The translations under genes were made by a program, and so were the position numbers. A stretch of 64,000 nucleotides of DNA from Luscinia megarhynchos (Eukaryota; Chordata; Aves; Passeriformes; Turdidae): contig CM067568.1 of the NCBI GenBank assembly GCA_034336665.1, positions 9,817,165-9,881,164 of the forward strand, given 5' to 3'. Position 1 is the first letter of the stretch. Every line of letters begins with the position of its first letter. The notes under the pieces are model-generated. The model was not told where the DNA came from and did no database searches. It was given only the letters and a program-made list of their open reading frames with translations. This document shows, piece after piece, positions 46,501 through 57,489 of this stretch.

Positions 46501-47119
46501 CCTAAGACAGTCCCCCAAAACTGAACAGAGAATGGTCCTATTTCTGCCCAGTTTGAATTTGGTTTCATGTTGCAAAGAATGTATCCTGTCAATCACATTT
46601 TCTAAATTAAACCGATTACAGTGTGCCCACTCTTCTCCCCCTTGGAAGGGTCTGGCATTATATTTAGCTAATAAAGTGAAAAATGCAGCTTTATCTTTTA
46701 TATTACGATTTTCAGTCATTTTGCGAGGTGGAATGTAAAACCACTTGAGGGCGGTAACCACTCAGTTACACACACACTTTTGCTGTGTACAGCCCCCTCT
46801 CTTCCCTGGGTGGGTGAAGAGCCTAGAGTTACGCACAGCAATAAACAACAAGAACAGTAGAGTTCTGCCTTTTGCAGCAAGCGATCTTTTGTGAATTTCT
46901 GAAGATAGACTCCTCAAACGAGTGTAGGGATGCTTTTCACCAGGGCATGTTCGGTTTGTGGGAAATATGAAATGCCCCCCTTGCTTTCTAGTTTGGCTCA
47001 CCCCTGTCGAGGGGGCCAGCGAGGCGCGGCTGAGGCAAGACGTCCTTCCCCTGTTACAGACTACACACAACCAGCAACCCTTCTGTCTGTCAGAAATCCT
47101 GTCCGTGACGCCAATTTAA

Positions 47120-47751
47120 TGTCATGATCCGCTCAACCCAAACGGGAGTCGTGAGGGTTCCTTCGACCCCAGGGTGAAAAAGACAAGTAGCAAGAGACTC
47201 AGGTTTTATTCAGCAGAAAGCAGCAATGCAGTTTATTGCGTTAAAACAATTCAGTTTTGTGATAGGACAGAGAGAGAGAGAGAGAGAGAGATAAAGGGAA
47301 CAAAGTAAATGGGGAGAGGGACAGAGAAAGAGAAAGGATGGGGATAAAGCTACCAACAGATGGGATGCATCCTCCTGGTCGTCTGACAATAGATGCGTCT
47401 TCAATCCGTTGGGGAGAAAGAGATCTCAAAGTCTCTTTAAGAAAGTCACTTTTTATACTCCTTTTCCAAAGTGAGTGGCCTCTGGCCAAAAGCTGGGGAG
47501 ATTTATAGACTATTGTATGTGGAGATCATTGCTCCAGGAAATAGGTGCAGGAACAGGATGCTATAACCAGTACCCTGCTCGAGAGCAGCGTATCATGGCA
47601 AGCACCCGGCACACCTGCAAACACTCCCCTGTCCAGCATCCACCTTGGCCAGGCCAGAACTCAGGTCCAGAGTGAGTGATGTGGTCCTGGAGTCTCAGTC
47701 TCTGATGATGGTCGTGAGGCAGATCAGAGAAAAATCAGACCGACCCTCACA
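47120..47751 (-). repeat. ERV-3 5' LTR, second copy
   Basis: 632 bases, matches 32403-33032. The (GA)n tract near 47268-47292 is slightly longer. Confidence 0.8.
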
Positions 47752-48222
47752 GCGCCTCAGCAGCCGCTGCTGCTGCCGCGGCCTCAGCCACTGCTCCGCC
47801 CTTCCCAGCTGCAGCAGCTCCCCGAGCAGAGGCCAAAGCCCTCCTGGCCCGTTTCCCTCGGTGCCACAGGCTGGGCAGCTGCCGGCTGTCGGGCGCCTGC
47901 TGCTGCAGGGCCCCGTCTCAGCTGCCTGCGCCTGAGTGACAACGAGCTGGGAGCCCACGGCGTCCTGCAGCTCTGCCGGCAGCTCCGGCATCCCGCCTGC
48001 CCGCTGCGGAGCCTGGGCTCAGGGCCCTGCCACGGCCCCTGCCACGCCCGCCCAGCATTCCCGAGCTGGGGAGAGGATGCTGCGGGACAGGCAGGGCGGC
48101 AGCGGCATCGCGGCTGATTCAGCACCTCCCTCCCCACAGGATCTAACACCTTCTCCTCTTCTCCTGCCTCCTCCATGCCCAGGCTGAGCACGGACGGCTT
48201 CAGCCAGGCCCTGCTGCAGGGA
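47752..48222 (+). pseudogene. NLR LRR exon and last exon, inverted fragment (second copy)
   Basis: Matches 33033-33503 and is cut after ALLQ at the same place. Confidence 0.7.
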
Positions 48223-48508
48223 GTCAGTTTCTAAGCAGTTTGGTTTTAACAGGAAAAAATGCAAATTCACTCTGAAATGAATGAAAATCTCTACACAGGA
48301 GCTGTTTTTCTGCAGCACTGGGCAGGGAGGAGTGACCTCTGTAAGCAGGGCCACCCCACCGTCATAACAGACCCCCGCCACACTGCCACACACACACAGG
48401 GCTAGGGCATGGCCAGAAAAAGCTCAAGGCGTCATCTCCAGGGCGCTGCTGCCGACATCATGATAGTCCGAGTGCCCCGGGGGCAGTTCCCAGGGCTCTC
48501 TTGTAAAT
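48223..48508 (-). pseudogene. SRCR 3' UTR and last exon, inverted arm (second copy)
   Basis: Matches 33504-33790. Orientation flips at about 48508. Confidence 0.7.
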
Positions 48509-48990
48509 CCTGGGCCCTCTGCAGAGCCACTGCCTGGCAGGGTTTGGCTGTGGGGGCGGGCAGGGAGCCAGCAGCAGATCCATGGGTGCTGTGGTCAGAG
48601 CCCAGGTGGGGTCTGTCAGGGGGAACACGGAGCTGCCTGCCCCCTCAGACACCTTTCTTTGCTGTCCCCAAGGTGGAATCTCCTCCCCTCCAAAAGTCCC
48701 AAGATCTACAAGGGACCCCTGGGAACAGGCCCCGGGGCACTCGGGACTATGATGATGTCGGGCAGCAGCGCCCCTGGAGACGGCCAGCCATGAGGATTCC
48801 CTGGCCATGCCCCAGCCCTGGGGACATGTGTGTGGCAGTGTGGTGGAGCCCGGCCTCCAGAGAGGGGCAGCCCTGCCCACAGAGGTCACTACTTCCCTAT
48901 CCATCCCCTGCAGGAAAAGAGCTTCTTTGTAGGGATTTTCTTGGATTTCAGCGTGAATTTCCCTTCCCTTTTTGCTCATTAAAACTGGAC
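48509..48990 (+). pseudogene. SRCR intron 12, exon 13 and 3' UTR, detached copy (second)
   Basis: Matches 33791-34265. Exon 13 at 48673-48792 carries extra single bases (for example CTCGGGACTAT, GTCGGGCAGC) absent from the first copy, which break the frame. ATTAAA at 48978-48983. Confidence 0.7.
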
Positions 48991-49109
48991 TTGTTCGAGA
49001 ATCACTGCTGCTGCAGTAATCTCCATCCCAGGTACAACAGCCATTCCCTGGCATCACACGGCAGGAACTGGAAATACAGACAAATCCCAGGGATTTAGGG
49101 TGACACAGG

Positions 49110-50075
49110 AAACAGAACTGGGAAATTGCTGGCATTGTGTGTAGGATCTTTATTTGGCACTGCCAAATGCACACAACTGTTCCCAGCAACACCGAGGGGA
49201 AAAGGCAGAGTGCAGGACCTGGACAATGTCCCGCAGATGCAGCAGGATCTCCTCCCAGTCCCCCAGGGCTGGGGGCAGGCTCAAACCGCAGGCAGCACTG
49301 AGAGCAGGACTGGGAATGGCTCTGGTTGTTGGAAGGGCTTTTCCTAAAGGAGGGAGGTGTTCTGAAGGGAGAGCAGCACTTCCTGCCCCCGGCAGAGCCC
49401 GCGAGTGGCAGGGCAGCAGGGCCATGGCCCCTGCCTGCGGCATGTTGTGCTCCAGGAGGTTGCCGATCTTCAGGGTGGGCTGCAGTGCCACTTAGGCGTC
49501 CAGTTCCTGCAGCAGGGCCTGGCTGAAGCCGTCCGTGCTCAGCCTGGGCATGGAGGAGGCAGGAGAAGAGGAGAAGGTGTTAGATCCTGTGGGGAGGGAG
49601 GTGCTGAATCAGCCGCGATGCCGCTGCTGCCCTGCCTGTCCCGCAGCATCCTCTCCCCAGCTCGGGAATGCTGGGCGGGCGTGGCAGGGGCCGTGGCAGG
49701 GCCCTGAGCCCAGGCTCCGCAGCGGGCAGGCGGGATGCCGGAGCTGCCGGCAGAGCTGCAGGACGCCGTGGGCTCCCAGCTCGTTGTCACTCAGGCGCAG
49801 GCAGCTGAGACGGGGCCCTGCAGCAGCAGGCGCCCGACAGCCGGCAGCTGCCCAGCCTGTGGCACCGAGGAAACGGGCCAGGAGGGCTTTGGCCTCTGCT
49901 CGAGAGCTGCTGCAGCTGGAAGGGCGGAGCAGTGGCTGAGGCCGCGGCAGCAGCAGCGGCTGCTGAGGCGGCGATAGCGCAGCGCGATGACAAGTGCCGG
50001 CAAAGAGGGTGGGCGGCGAGCGAGGGCTCCCCGAGGGATCATTGCCCTCGGAGAGCTTCTGTCCCCTGGGCCGGG
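49110..50075 (-). pseudogene. NLR gene 3' end, truncated copy before SRCR-C
   Basis: Matches 34384-35351 (LRLSDNELGAHGV, LSTDGFSQ, AATAAA at 49154-49149). The last exon here is disrupted near 49490 (CACTTAGGCGTCC in place of the coding sequence for LRAL). Confidence 0.75.
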
Positions 50076-50759
50076 TGTAAGATTCCATCTGAAAGCCTCT
50101 CGTTTGTTCCGCCCAACGGCCTTCTCCTGACGTCTAAGAAGACCCCTCAAACTGCAGTTTAAAGGCGCTGGCCAGGGATGCGAGGAACACCAAGTGATTG
50201 TTCGCAGGTGGTGCTCATTGGACCAGGACTGGTTTCTCATGAGACCAGTTTACTCAAGAAGGCTCCCACAGGCGTGAGAACAATGAACTGGTCACAAGGA
50301 CTGTTGGTGTGCCTGCAGGTTGTCGTGGTGCGCTGCTCGCGAGCAGGCTACTTGCTGTAGCGTCCTATTTCCACCTGTTTGTTGAAGAAACGATCTGCAC
50401 ATACAATAGTCCATACATCTTCCCACCTTTTGGCCAGAAGCCACTCGCTTTGAAAAAAACTATAAAAGACATCCTCAAAATCAAGACCCCGAGATCTCCC
50501 CGGACGGCAACGTACATCTATTGGCTGGTTCCACGAGGATCGTCTGCCTGTCTTGCTAGCTATAATCCCAACCCCTCTGTCTCTCTGTCTCTCTCTCTCT
50601 CTCTCTGTCCCTCTATCGCATTTTAGTTATTTTAGTTGGCACTAAATAAAGTGCATTTTTTGCAAAAGTAAACTGGTTGTGTCCCTTGCTGTGTCTTTTG
50701 CGCTTTGAGATGCCTAAAAAGAACTTATCAGGACTCCGCATGTAGTGTGGACCCTGACA
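50076..50759 (+). repeat. Solo LTR inside the NLR fragment, second copy
   Basis: 684 bases, same insertion site and same CCGGG/CCGGC flanks as 35352-36031, so it was duplicated with the unit. Longer (CT)n tract. Confidence 0.85.
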
Positions 50760-51010
50760 CCGGCGCAGCCGCCACCCAGGCACCAAGGCCGCTCCCGTTC
50801 GGGTGTCCCCAGCTGAGCCGCTCCGGGCTCAGTGCCGTGCATGAGTCCATGCCAGGCACAGCTCCGGGACACTGCCCGTGCCGCAGTGCCCGGCAGAGCG
50901 GGGATGGGCCAGGGCAGCTCCTCCCGCCGCCGCCCAGCGAGGGAGCGGCACGTTCTGGCCGAGAGCAATTGCTGCGGTGCAGGTGGATGGAGAGCGGCTG
51001 CAGTTCCAGC
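50760..51010 (-). pseudogene. NLR LRR pieces right of the solo LTR (second copy)
   Basis: Matches 36032-36290 (GRRREELPWPI on the minus strand). Confidence 0.6.
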
Positions 51011-51965
51011 TGCTCCGTTTGCTCCGGGTGGGACCTCGAGAAAAGGGGCCGGGTGTAGTATTTATGTCGAGAGGGATGAGACTGCCACAAACACCAGTCT
51101 CTTACCACTATTTCTGCATACCTCCTTTGACTGGAGTTGTTTGCCCCCAACTCTGACTCCTTCCCTCATAGGCAGCTTCAAACACCGTGCTACCTCCTTT
51201 TATTACAGGCTGCTCCGCTCAGCACTGACACCTTCTTTCCTCTCTGCGAGTTTCCTTCTTCCTTCTACAGCACTGCCTAAACCACAAGCTGTTCCTGAGC
51301 CGGCCGCATAACCCTGACTGTGCCTTACACAGGATGCTGTTTAACTTGTCTGTCCCTTGCTTCCTCAAAGTGCAACCAGCGGAGACTCTTGGTCTCAAAT
51401 TCCAACTCCAGCTGCAGCTGTAACTTGCGGCCAGGGACCCCACGCTCTTATAATACACAACCTCATCGGGCAAGATTGTCTTCTGTATAAATTCTCAAAC
51501 TATTCTTCCATACTTGCAAACTCTTCTACTCCAGCCAGGAATTGCCAATCCTTTGCACAACAGAGGGCCGGGGAACACAGTTGCTCTCGGTCAGGTGAGG
51601 GACACTGAGAGAGAGAGCAGGAGACGGGGATGAGGAGAAAGGGCGACTTCGGAATGCTCTTTTTGTGCATGGAATGTGAAAGGGGTGGTAAAGCCCTGTA
51701 CCTTTGCCTGGGACCCTCCCGGTAGGCAGCAGCTGGGGCGGTTTTTGCGCTCCTGCAGTAGGAAAAAATGGATTTACAATGGGGAACTCCTGAGATTTTG
51801 AATTGGGAAATCTTGGGTGAACGGGGAAGGAAACGTGAGGTCTGGATGTGTGTGTGGGTGTTTGGAGAAGGTCCGGGATCGGCGGATGTTCATGGATCCC
51901 CTGCTGTGAAGGTGCTGCCAGGGAAAGCGGATTCCTGCGTCGGGAATGTTCCGACAGAGAGTGTG
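51011..51965. other. Unit spacer upstream of the SRCR-C promoter
   Basis: Shared with the spacers before A and B. No gene recognised. Confidence 0.5.
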
Positions 51966-52689
51966 GTGATGGGTGAGCCCGGGAAGTTTCCTGTGGAGCG
52001 CGGCTGCCGAGCCGCAGGGGCGCGGAGCAGCGGCGTTCCCGGCGGCAGCGCAGGTGTCGGGAGCTGCGTGCGGTCGGTGGCGAGGCCGGGAGGCGCCGGG
52101 GGGTGAGCGCCTCCTTCCTGCCCTGGCGGCGAGGCGAGCGCGGGGCCACAGCTGCGGCAGCAGCGCCATGTGCCAGCGCCGCCGCGAGGGACCGGGAGCC
52201 GGCACCCGGCAGCGCCGAGCGGAGCCGGGGGCTGCTGCCACCCCCGCGGGGGCTGCGAGCACCCCGGCAGGGCAGCGCCCCAGAGATTAGGGCTGGCAGC
52301 TCTGCAGCTGCACACCTGCAGCTGCTCTGTCGTGGTCTGTGGGTGAAGGCTGTCCCCATTCATCAGGATGGCTCTTGGCAGGCTGCAGCAGCAGCAGAGC
52401 TGGAGGCTCGGGGGATACAGGAAGGGCCCCCCCAGCGCAGGTGTGGTGGGTGGGTGGGTGGGGGGCTGCCTCCCCCCGGGCCCATCCGGCTGGCAGCCCA
52501 CTGTGGCGAGGTGTGTGACGCCAGAAGCGGAGGCCAGGCTCATATTTGGGCACGGAGCAGGTGATTGGAGGCCGCGGCCCCAGGGGCGGCCGATGAGGCA
52601 CCTGCTAAAGGCTGCCCGGCTGCTGCTGCCTGCATTGGCTCGGGCGCTGGCGAGACGTGGCCTGGCTGCGCTGGCTCGGGGCCGCTGCC
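51966..52689 (+). promoter_or_regulatory. CpG-rich promoter of SRCR-C
   Basis: G-quadruplex-type run 52448-52465, CArG-like TCATATTTGG near 52540-52549, inverted CCAAT boxes 52564-52568 and 52634-52638. Same spacing to the start codon as in A and B. Confidence 0.55.
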
Positions 52690-55600
52690 ATGGGGCCGCT
52701 GCCGGCGCTGGCGCTGCTCGTGTGCGCGCAGCTGTGTGCGGGTGAGTGGCGGGCGCTGGGAGCGGGGCCCGCGGCGGTGCCGGGCCCGGCTCAGCAGCCT
52801 CCGTGCCGCAGGCTCCGGGGAGCTGCGCCTGGTGGGCGGCGGCGGGCGCTGTGCCGGGCGCGTGGAGCTGAAGCACGGCGGGGAGTGGGGCTCCGTCTGC
52901 ATCTTCGACTCCGACCGGGAAGCCCGATGGGCCAGCGTGGTGTGCCGGCAGCTGGGCTGTGGCCTGGTGGCCAGGGCGTCCTCGTATGCCCAGTTCGGGC
53001 AGGGCACCGGGCGGATCTGGCTGAATCCCTTCTTCTGCCGGGGTACCGAGAATGCTCTGGAGGAGTGTCTGCACTTCGGATGGGGACGGCACTTGTGCGG
53101 CCACGAGCGGGATGTGGGGGTGACCTGCACAGGTGAGGGGACACGCTGGCCGTGCTGGGACAGCCACCTTGTGCTGGAGCATCCCGGGCAGGGCTGAGCC
53201 GTGGCCCTGGCCTGGTGCAGATGCCCTGGAGCTGAGGCTGGCGGGCGGCGACACTCCGTGTGCCGGGAGGGTGGAGGTGAAGCTGCAAGGACAGTGGGGC
53301 TCGGTGGAAGACGACAGCTGGGACATGAAGGACGCCGAGGTGGTTTGCCAGCAGCTGGGCTGTGGCTCGGCTGCCGGTGCCTATTCGGCCCACGAGAGCT
53401 TCGGCGAAGGGGCACGGGCCCATCAGTCTCTACTTCGTGAATTGCGATGGGAACGAGGCCAGGCTCTGGGACTGCTGGATCGATGGCTGGGGACCTTTTA
53501 ATGTCAGAATCCAAGGCTGGCAAACTGCCGTTGTGTGTCAAGGTAAGAGCTGGATTTGAATGCGGAGGAATGTAGTTGGTATTCGATGCCCTTCTTCCCT
53601 CGCCACTGAGCGTGCGCTGCTCCTGCAGGATTTTCCCGGCTGGTCGGAGGTGTCGGAGCCTGTGCCGGGCAGCTGGAGGTGCGGCAGGACCGGGCCTGGC
53701 TTGGTGTGTGTGAGCATCAGGTGGACATGAAGGCGGCCCAGGTGGTGTGCAGGGAGCTGGGCTGCGGTGAGGCGCTCGCCGTGGGCGGCAGTGGCCGCTT
53801 TGGGGCTGCACCGGGACCGCTCTGGGACGGGGGCTTCCAGTGCAATGGCAGCGAGCCCCTCCTGAGCGCCTGTGCCCGGCGTGCGGCCCCCAGGCAGGGC
53901 TGCAGCGGCCGTGCCAGCATCATCTGCTCCCGTAAGTGCCGGGGACACCGGGGGCTCCGGGGCTCCGTGCGGCACGGCCGCCCTCACCGCCCTTCCTGCC
54001 ACAGCCTACACGGGCTTCCGCCTGGGGAACAGCAGCTCGGGATGCTCCGGGCGAGTGGAGGTGGCCGTGAGGGGGACGTGGGGCTCCGTGTGCGCCAGCG
54101 AGTGGGAGCTGCCCGATGCGCACGTCCTGTGCCGCCACCTGGGCTGCGGCCGCGCCCTCGCCGTGCCCCCGGGAGGCTCCTTCGGCAGCGGGGAGGGGCC
54201 GCTGCGGCCGGACACCTTCGGCTGCAGCGGGAGCGAGCGGCACCCGGGCCAGTGCCCCGTGGCCGTGCTGGGGAAGCCGCCCTGTGCCCCCGGGAACGCC
54301 GCTGCTGTCGAATGCCTAGGTGTGTAGGGAACCTGCGGGAAGATTCTTTAAGGTCCATGGGACTCCCGAAGAACTAGAGTCAGAAAATACTGAGTTATTT
54401 TGGACTGAATTGTGGTCTCAGCCTCAGTCCCACGGCTCTGCTGGTCGTTTGGCAGGTGTTGACTCCATCCCGTCGCTGCGGCTGGTGGGCGGTCAGAGCT
54501 TGTGCGATGGGCGGCTGGAGGAGAACATAACCAGCCCGGCCTGGCGCCGTGTGCCTCTGCATCAGTGGGAAAAATGGGATGCCCATATGGTGTGTGCGGT
54601 GCTGGGCTGTGGTATGCCCAAGGACGTTTACACCGCCTTGGGAACGGCCACTGCACTCAGCAGCAGCCCCAGCGAGGTGGACATCGTGACTGAAGAGATG
54701 GACAACATTTCGGGCATGGGCTCTGCGCTGGCCAGTGGCTCGGAGGAGATGTATGACAACCGGGAGGAGATGGAGGATGTCTCACAGATGGGCGCTGCAC
54801 CAAACCACAGCCTTGAGGAGATGGTCGTCGTCTGCTCAGGTGAGTGTCCCGGGAAGGGCTGGAGGTGCCGGTGGCCCAGGCTCCCAGCCCAGCCCGGCCC
54901 TTCCGTGCCCGCAGGCAGCCGGCAGGTGAGGCTGGTGGGGAGCTCGGGGCGCTGTGCCGGGCGCGTGGAGGTCTATTCCGGAGGCAGCTGGAGCAGCGTG
55001 TGCCAGGAAGGCTGGGAGCTGCAGGACGCTGCCGTTGTGTGCCGTGAGCTGGGCTGTGGCACGGCCCTGGAGGCGCCGAGCTGGGCGCGCTTCGGTGGCG
55101 GCACGGGGCCGCTGTGGCCGTACGTGGCCGAGTGCTCCGGGAGCGAGGAGTCTCTCTGGGAATGCGGGCGCTCGGAGCAGCGCGAGTGCGGGCGCGGCCT
55201 TGGGGCAGGGGCCGTGTGCTCAGGTCAGTGGCGGGCGCGGCCAGATCAGGGTCCGGCAGAGGCCCCGGGGGGTTGGTGGCCGTGCCGTGACCCCCGTGCC
55301 CCCCTTGCAGAGCAGATCTCGGTGCGGCTGGCAGGCGGCCGCGGGCGCTGCCGTGGCTCCCTGGAGGTGTCCTATAACGGCACCTGGGGCCGCGTGTGCT
55401 CCGACGGCACCAGCACCGGCACCGCCGCCGCCGTGTGCCGCCAGCTGGGCTGTGGGGACCGGGGCTGGCTGTCGGCCGTCCCCGCCCAGCCGGCGTCCCG
55501 TGCCTGGCTGGCCTGGGTGGGCTGCGAGGACGGGGCCCGCTCCCTCTGGGGGTGCCCCTCGGCGCCCTGGCAGCTGCAGAGCTGCGGCGCTGGCGGGCAC

Positions 55601-57131
55601 GCCCACGTGGATTGTGAGGAGGACAGCGATGGCAGCACCGAGACAGACACTACCCCATATCCAGAGGGTGCCAGCAGCACAGGTAGCTCTGCCCGTGCCT
55701 GCATCCCCCAGCCCGGGCTGGCTGGGATCCCTCTCTCCTCACTGCCTGGCTGTGTCCCCACAGGTGTCCCCAGCAGCAGCACGCTGGCAGTGGGCGTGGG
55801 GACGGTGCCTGTGCCAACTGTGCTGTGCGTGGTGCTGGGGACGCTGCTGTGCCTGGCCCTGGGTGCCCTGGCCGTGCTGCTGTGCCGTGCCCGTGCCTGG
55901 CGCCGAGGTGGGTCCTGGTGGCTGTGGGCCGGGACAGACCTGGTTTGGGGATTCAGGGGCTCCTGCCCTGTGGAACAGCTCAGAAGATGGGCAGGGGTGA
56001 TCTTGGTGGCACCCACAGTGCCCATGATCCTAAATAAATGCTGCCTGTGTTTCCAGGCCGTGGCAGAGCTGCAGATGCCATCTCCAACGCTGTCTACGAG
56101 GAGCTGGACTACACGGCCATGCCGGAGTACCAGGAGGTGCCCAGTGGCCCAGGTGGGTGCAGCCCTTGTGCCCCAGCTCTGTGTGCAGGGAAGGCTCTGC
56201 CTGACAGCCCCACGGCTCCTTCAGGTCCTGGTGTCCCTGCAGTGGCTCCTGGCCATGGGCCGGGGTGTCCCCTCAGTGCCAGAGCAGCCACGCTGTGTGG
56301 TGTGAGGCTCTGTCACCTGCGGTGCCACTTGAGGCCACCCTCATGTCCCTGTTTATCCCCTGCAGGTTCCCTGTCACAGGAATGGGTCAAGAAGCTGCCG
56401 TATTCCAGCAGGGGACAGGGTGGAGGGGAGTGACACCGAGGCAGCCCCAGGTAGGGCCCCCGTGGGCAGGAAGGCAGCGGGGAGAGCAGGGGAGAGGGAC
56501 ACAGCCGGGCTGGGAGCTGAGGGGACAAGTGCTCCCCTTGTCAGTGTGCAGTGAAGCATTGCCTCTCCCTGCTGGACCCGAGGGTCACCAGCACATCCCT
56601 GGTGGGGAAGGCCACAGGGGGATGGCACAGCCAGAGCGCCCTGCCAGGGCTGCTGCTCACTGCCATGGACCCCTCTGCATTTCCCAGACCCCCCCTGCCC
56701 GGCCCCCAGCAAGGAATCCCCGGATGGCTACGATGATGTCCTGGATGTGCCACAGGAGCCCCCTGCTCCAGACACTGGGGACACATCCAAGGGAGTGGCA
56801 CAGCAGAGGTGGATCTGTGTCCTCCCCACAGGTCAGAGGCCTCACAGCTGCCCTGTGCCCTCTGCAGAGCCACTCCCTGGCAGGGTTTGGCTGTGGGGGC
56901 GGGCAGGGAGCCAGCAGCAGATCCATGGGTGCTGTGGTCAGAGCCCAAGTGGGGTCTGTCATGGGGGGACACGGAGCTGCCTGCCCCTCAGGCCCCTTTC
57001 TGTGCTGTCCCCAAGGTGGGATCTCCTCCCCTTCAAGTGTCCCGGGATCAACAGGGGACCTCTGGGAGCAGCCCCCGGGGCACTCAGACTATGATGATGT
57101 CGGCAGCAGCGCCCTGGAGACGGCGCCATGA
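52690..57131 (+). CDS. SRCR-C: WC1/CD163-like receptor, most complete copy
   Basis: Exons: 52690-52741 (signal peptide), 52812-53132, 53221-53542, 53629-53931, 54005-54319, 54456-54839, 54915-55223, 55311-55682 (SRCR1-7), 55764-55907 (transmembrane), 56057-56152, 56366-56450, 56688-56831, 57016-57131 (tail, with YEEL and two YDDV motifs). Exons 4-10 are open, including SRCR5-7, which are broken in A and B. Exon 3 has one extra G in the run at 53409-53412, exon 11 an extra A near 56410, and exon 12 small indels; the other exons fit the phase-1 plan. SRCR5 (exon 6) is unusual: 4 cysteines only, acidic and Met-rich, with NIT, NIS and NHS glycosylation sites. Family knowledge: group B SRCR receptors of leukocytes bind microbial or self ligands, and WC1 tail tyrosines are phosphorylated. 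Function here is inferred. Confidence 0.85.
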
Positions 57132-57308
57132 GGATTCCCTGGCCATGCCCCAGCCCTGGGGACATGTGTGTGGCGGTGTGATGGGGCCCTGTCTCCAGGC
57201 AGAGGTGGCCCTACTCACCGCGGTCACTACTCCCTGTCCAGCGCTGCAAGAAAACAGGTCCACTGTAGGGGTTTTCTTTGATTTCAGTGGGAATATCCCT
57301 TTTTTCCT

Positions 57309-57314
57309 ATTAAA
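57309..57314 (+). terminator. SRCR-C polyadenylation signal ATTAAA
   Basis: ATTAAA about 178 bases after the stop codon, at the position of AATAAA in A and B. About 190 bases from the opposing NLR signal. Confidence 0.6.
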
Positions 57315-57489
57315 ATCCACTCTGGTCACAGACTCACTCCCAAGGCTCGGACCTCACTCTGGTACAGGCACCTGCATCCCAGGTACATCAGACATTCCCT
57401 GGGATCGCGGGGCAGGAACTGGAAGGAAGGGCACATGAAAGGGTCTGGTTGGATCAGGGGGAAGAGCACAGGGAGATCGTTTGGTATTG

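Larger units (their letters stand above)
42904..47751 (-). mobile_element. Endogenous retrovirus ERV-3, second copy made by segmental duplication
   Basis: Minus strand, collinear and nearly identical with 28112-33032: 3' LTR 42904-43536, 5' LTR 47120-47751. Gag-like frames 47070-46762, 46761-46474 and 46406-45999; RT remnant 45910-45728 (VWPVQKSK directly followed by the YSDD palm); RNase H-like piece about 45610-45350; env-like pieces around 44590-44340 and 44223-43882. About 75 bases in the gag region (31610-31685 of the first copy) are missing here. The identical host junctions show it was copied with the host segment, not inserted independently. Confidence 0.85.

Noticed and set aside
51890..53326. 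A 478-codon antisense open frame across the SRCR-C promoter and first exons, with shorter versions at other copies
   Set aside because: It lies opposite clear SRCR exons in a CpG-rich block where stops are rare; the protein is low-complexity Ala/Pro/Arg and changes frame between copies.
54320..56305. A 661-codon continuous frame through gene C
   Set aside because: It begins in intron 5 and reads through introns 6-8 with good splice sites, then runs out of frame in exon 10. It reflects open introns, not an uninterrupted gene; the exon model was used.
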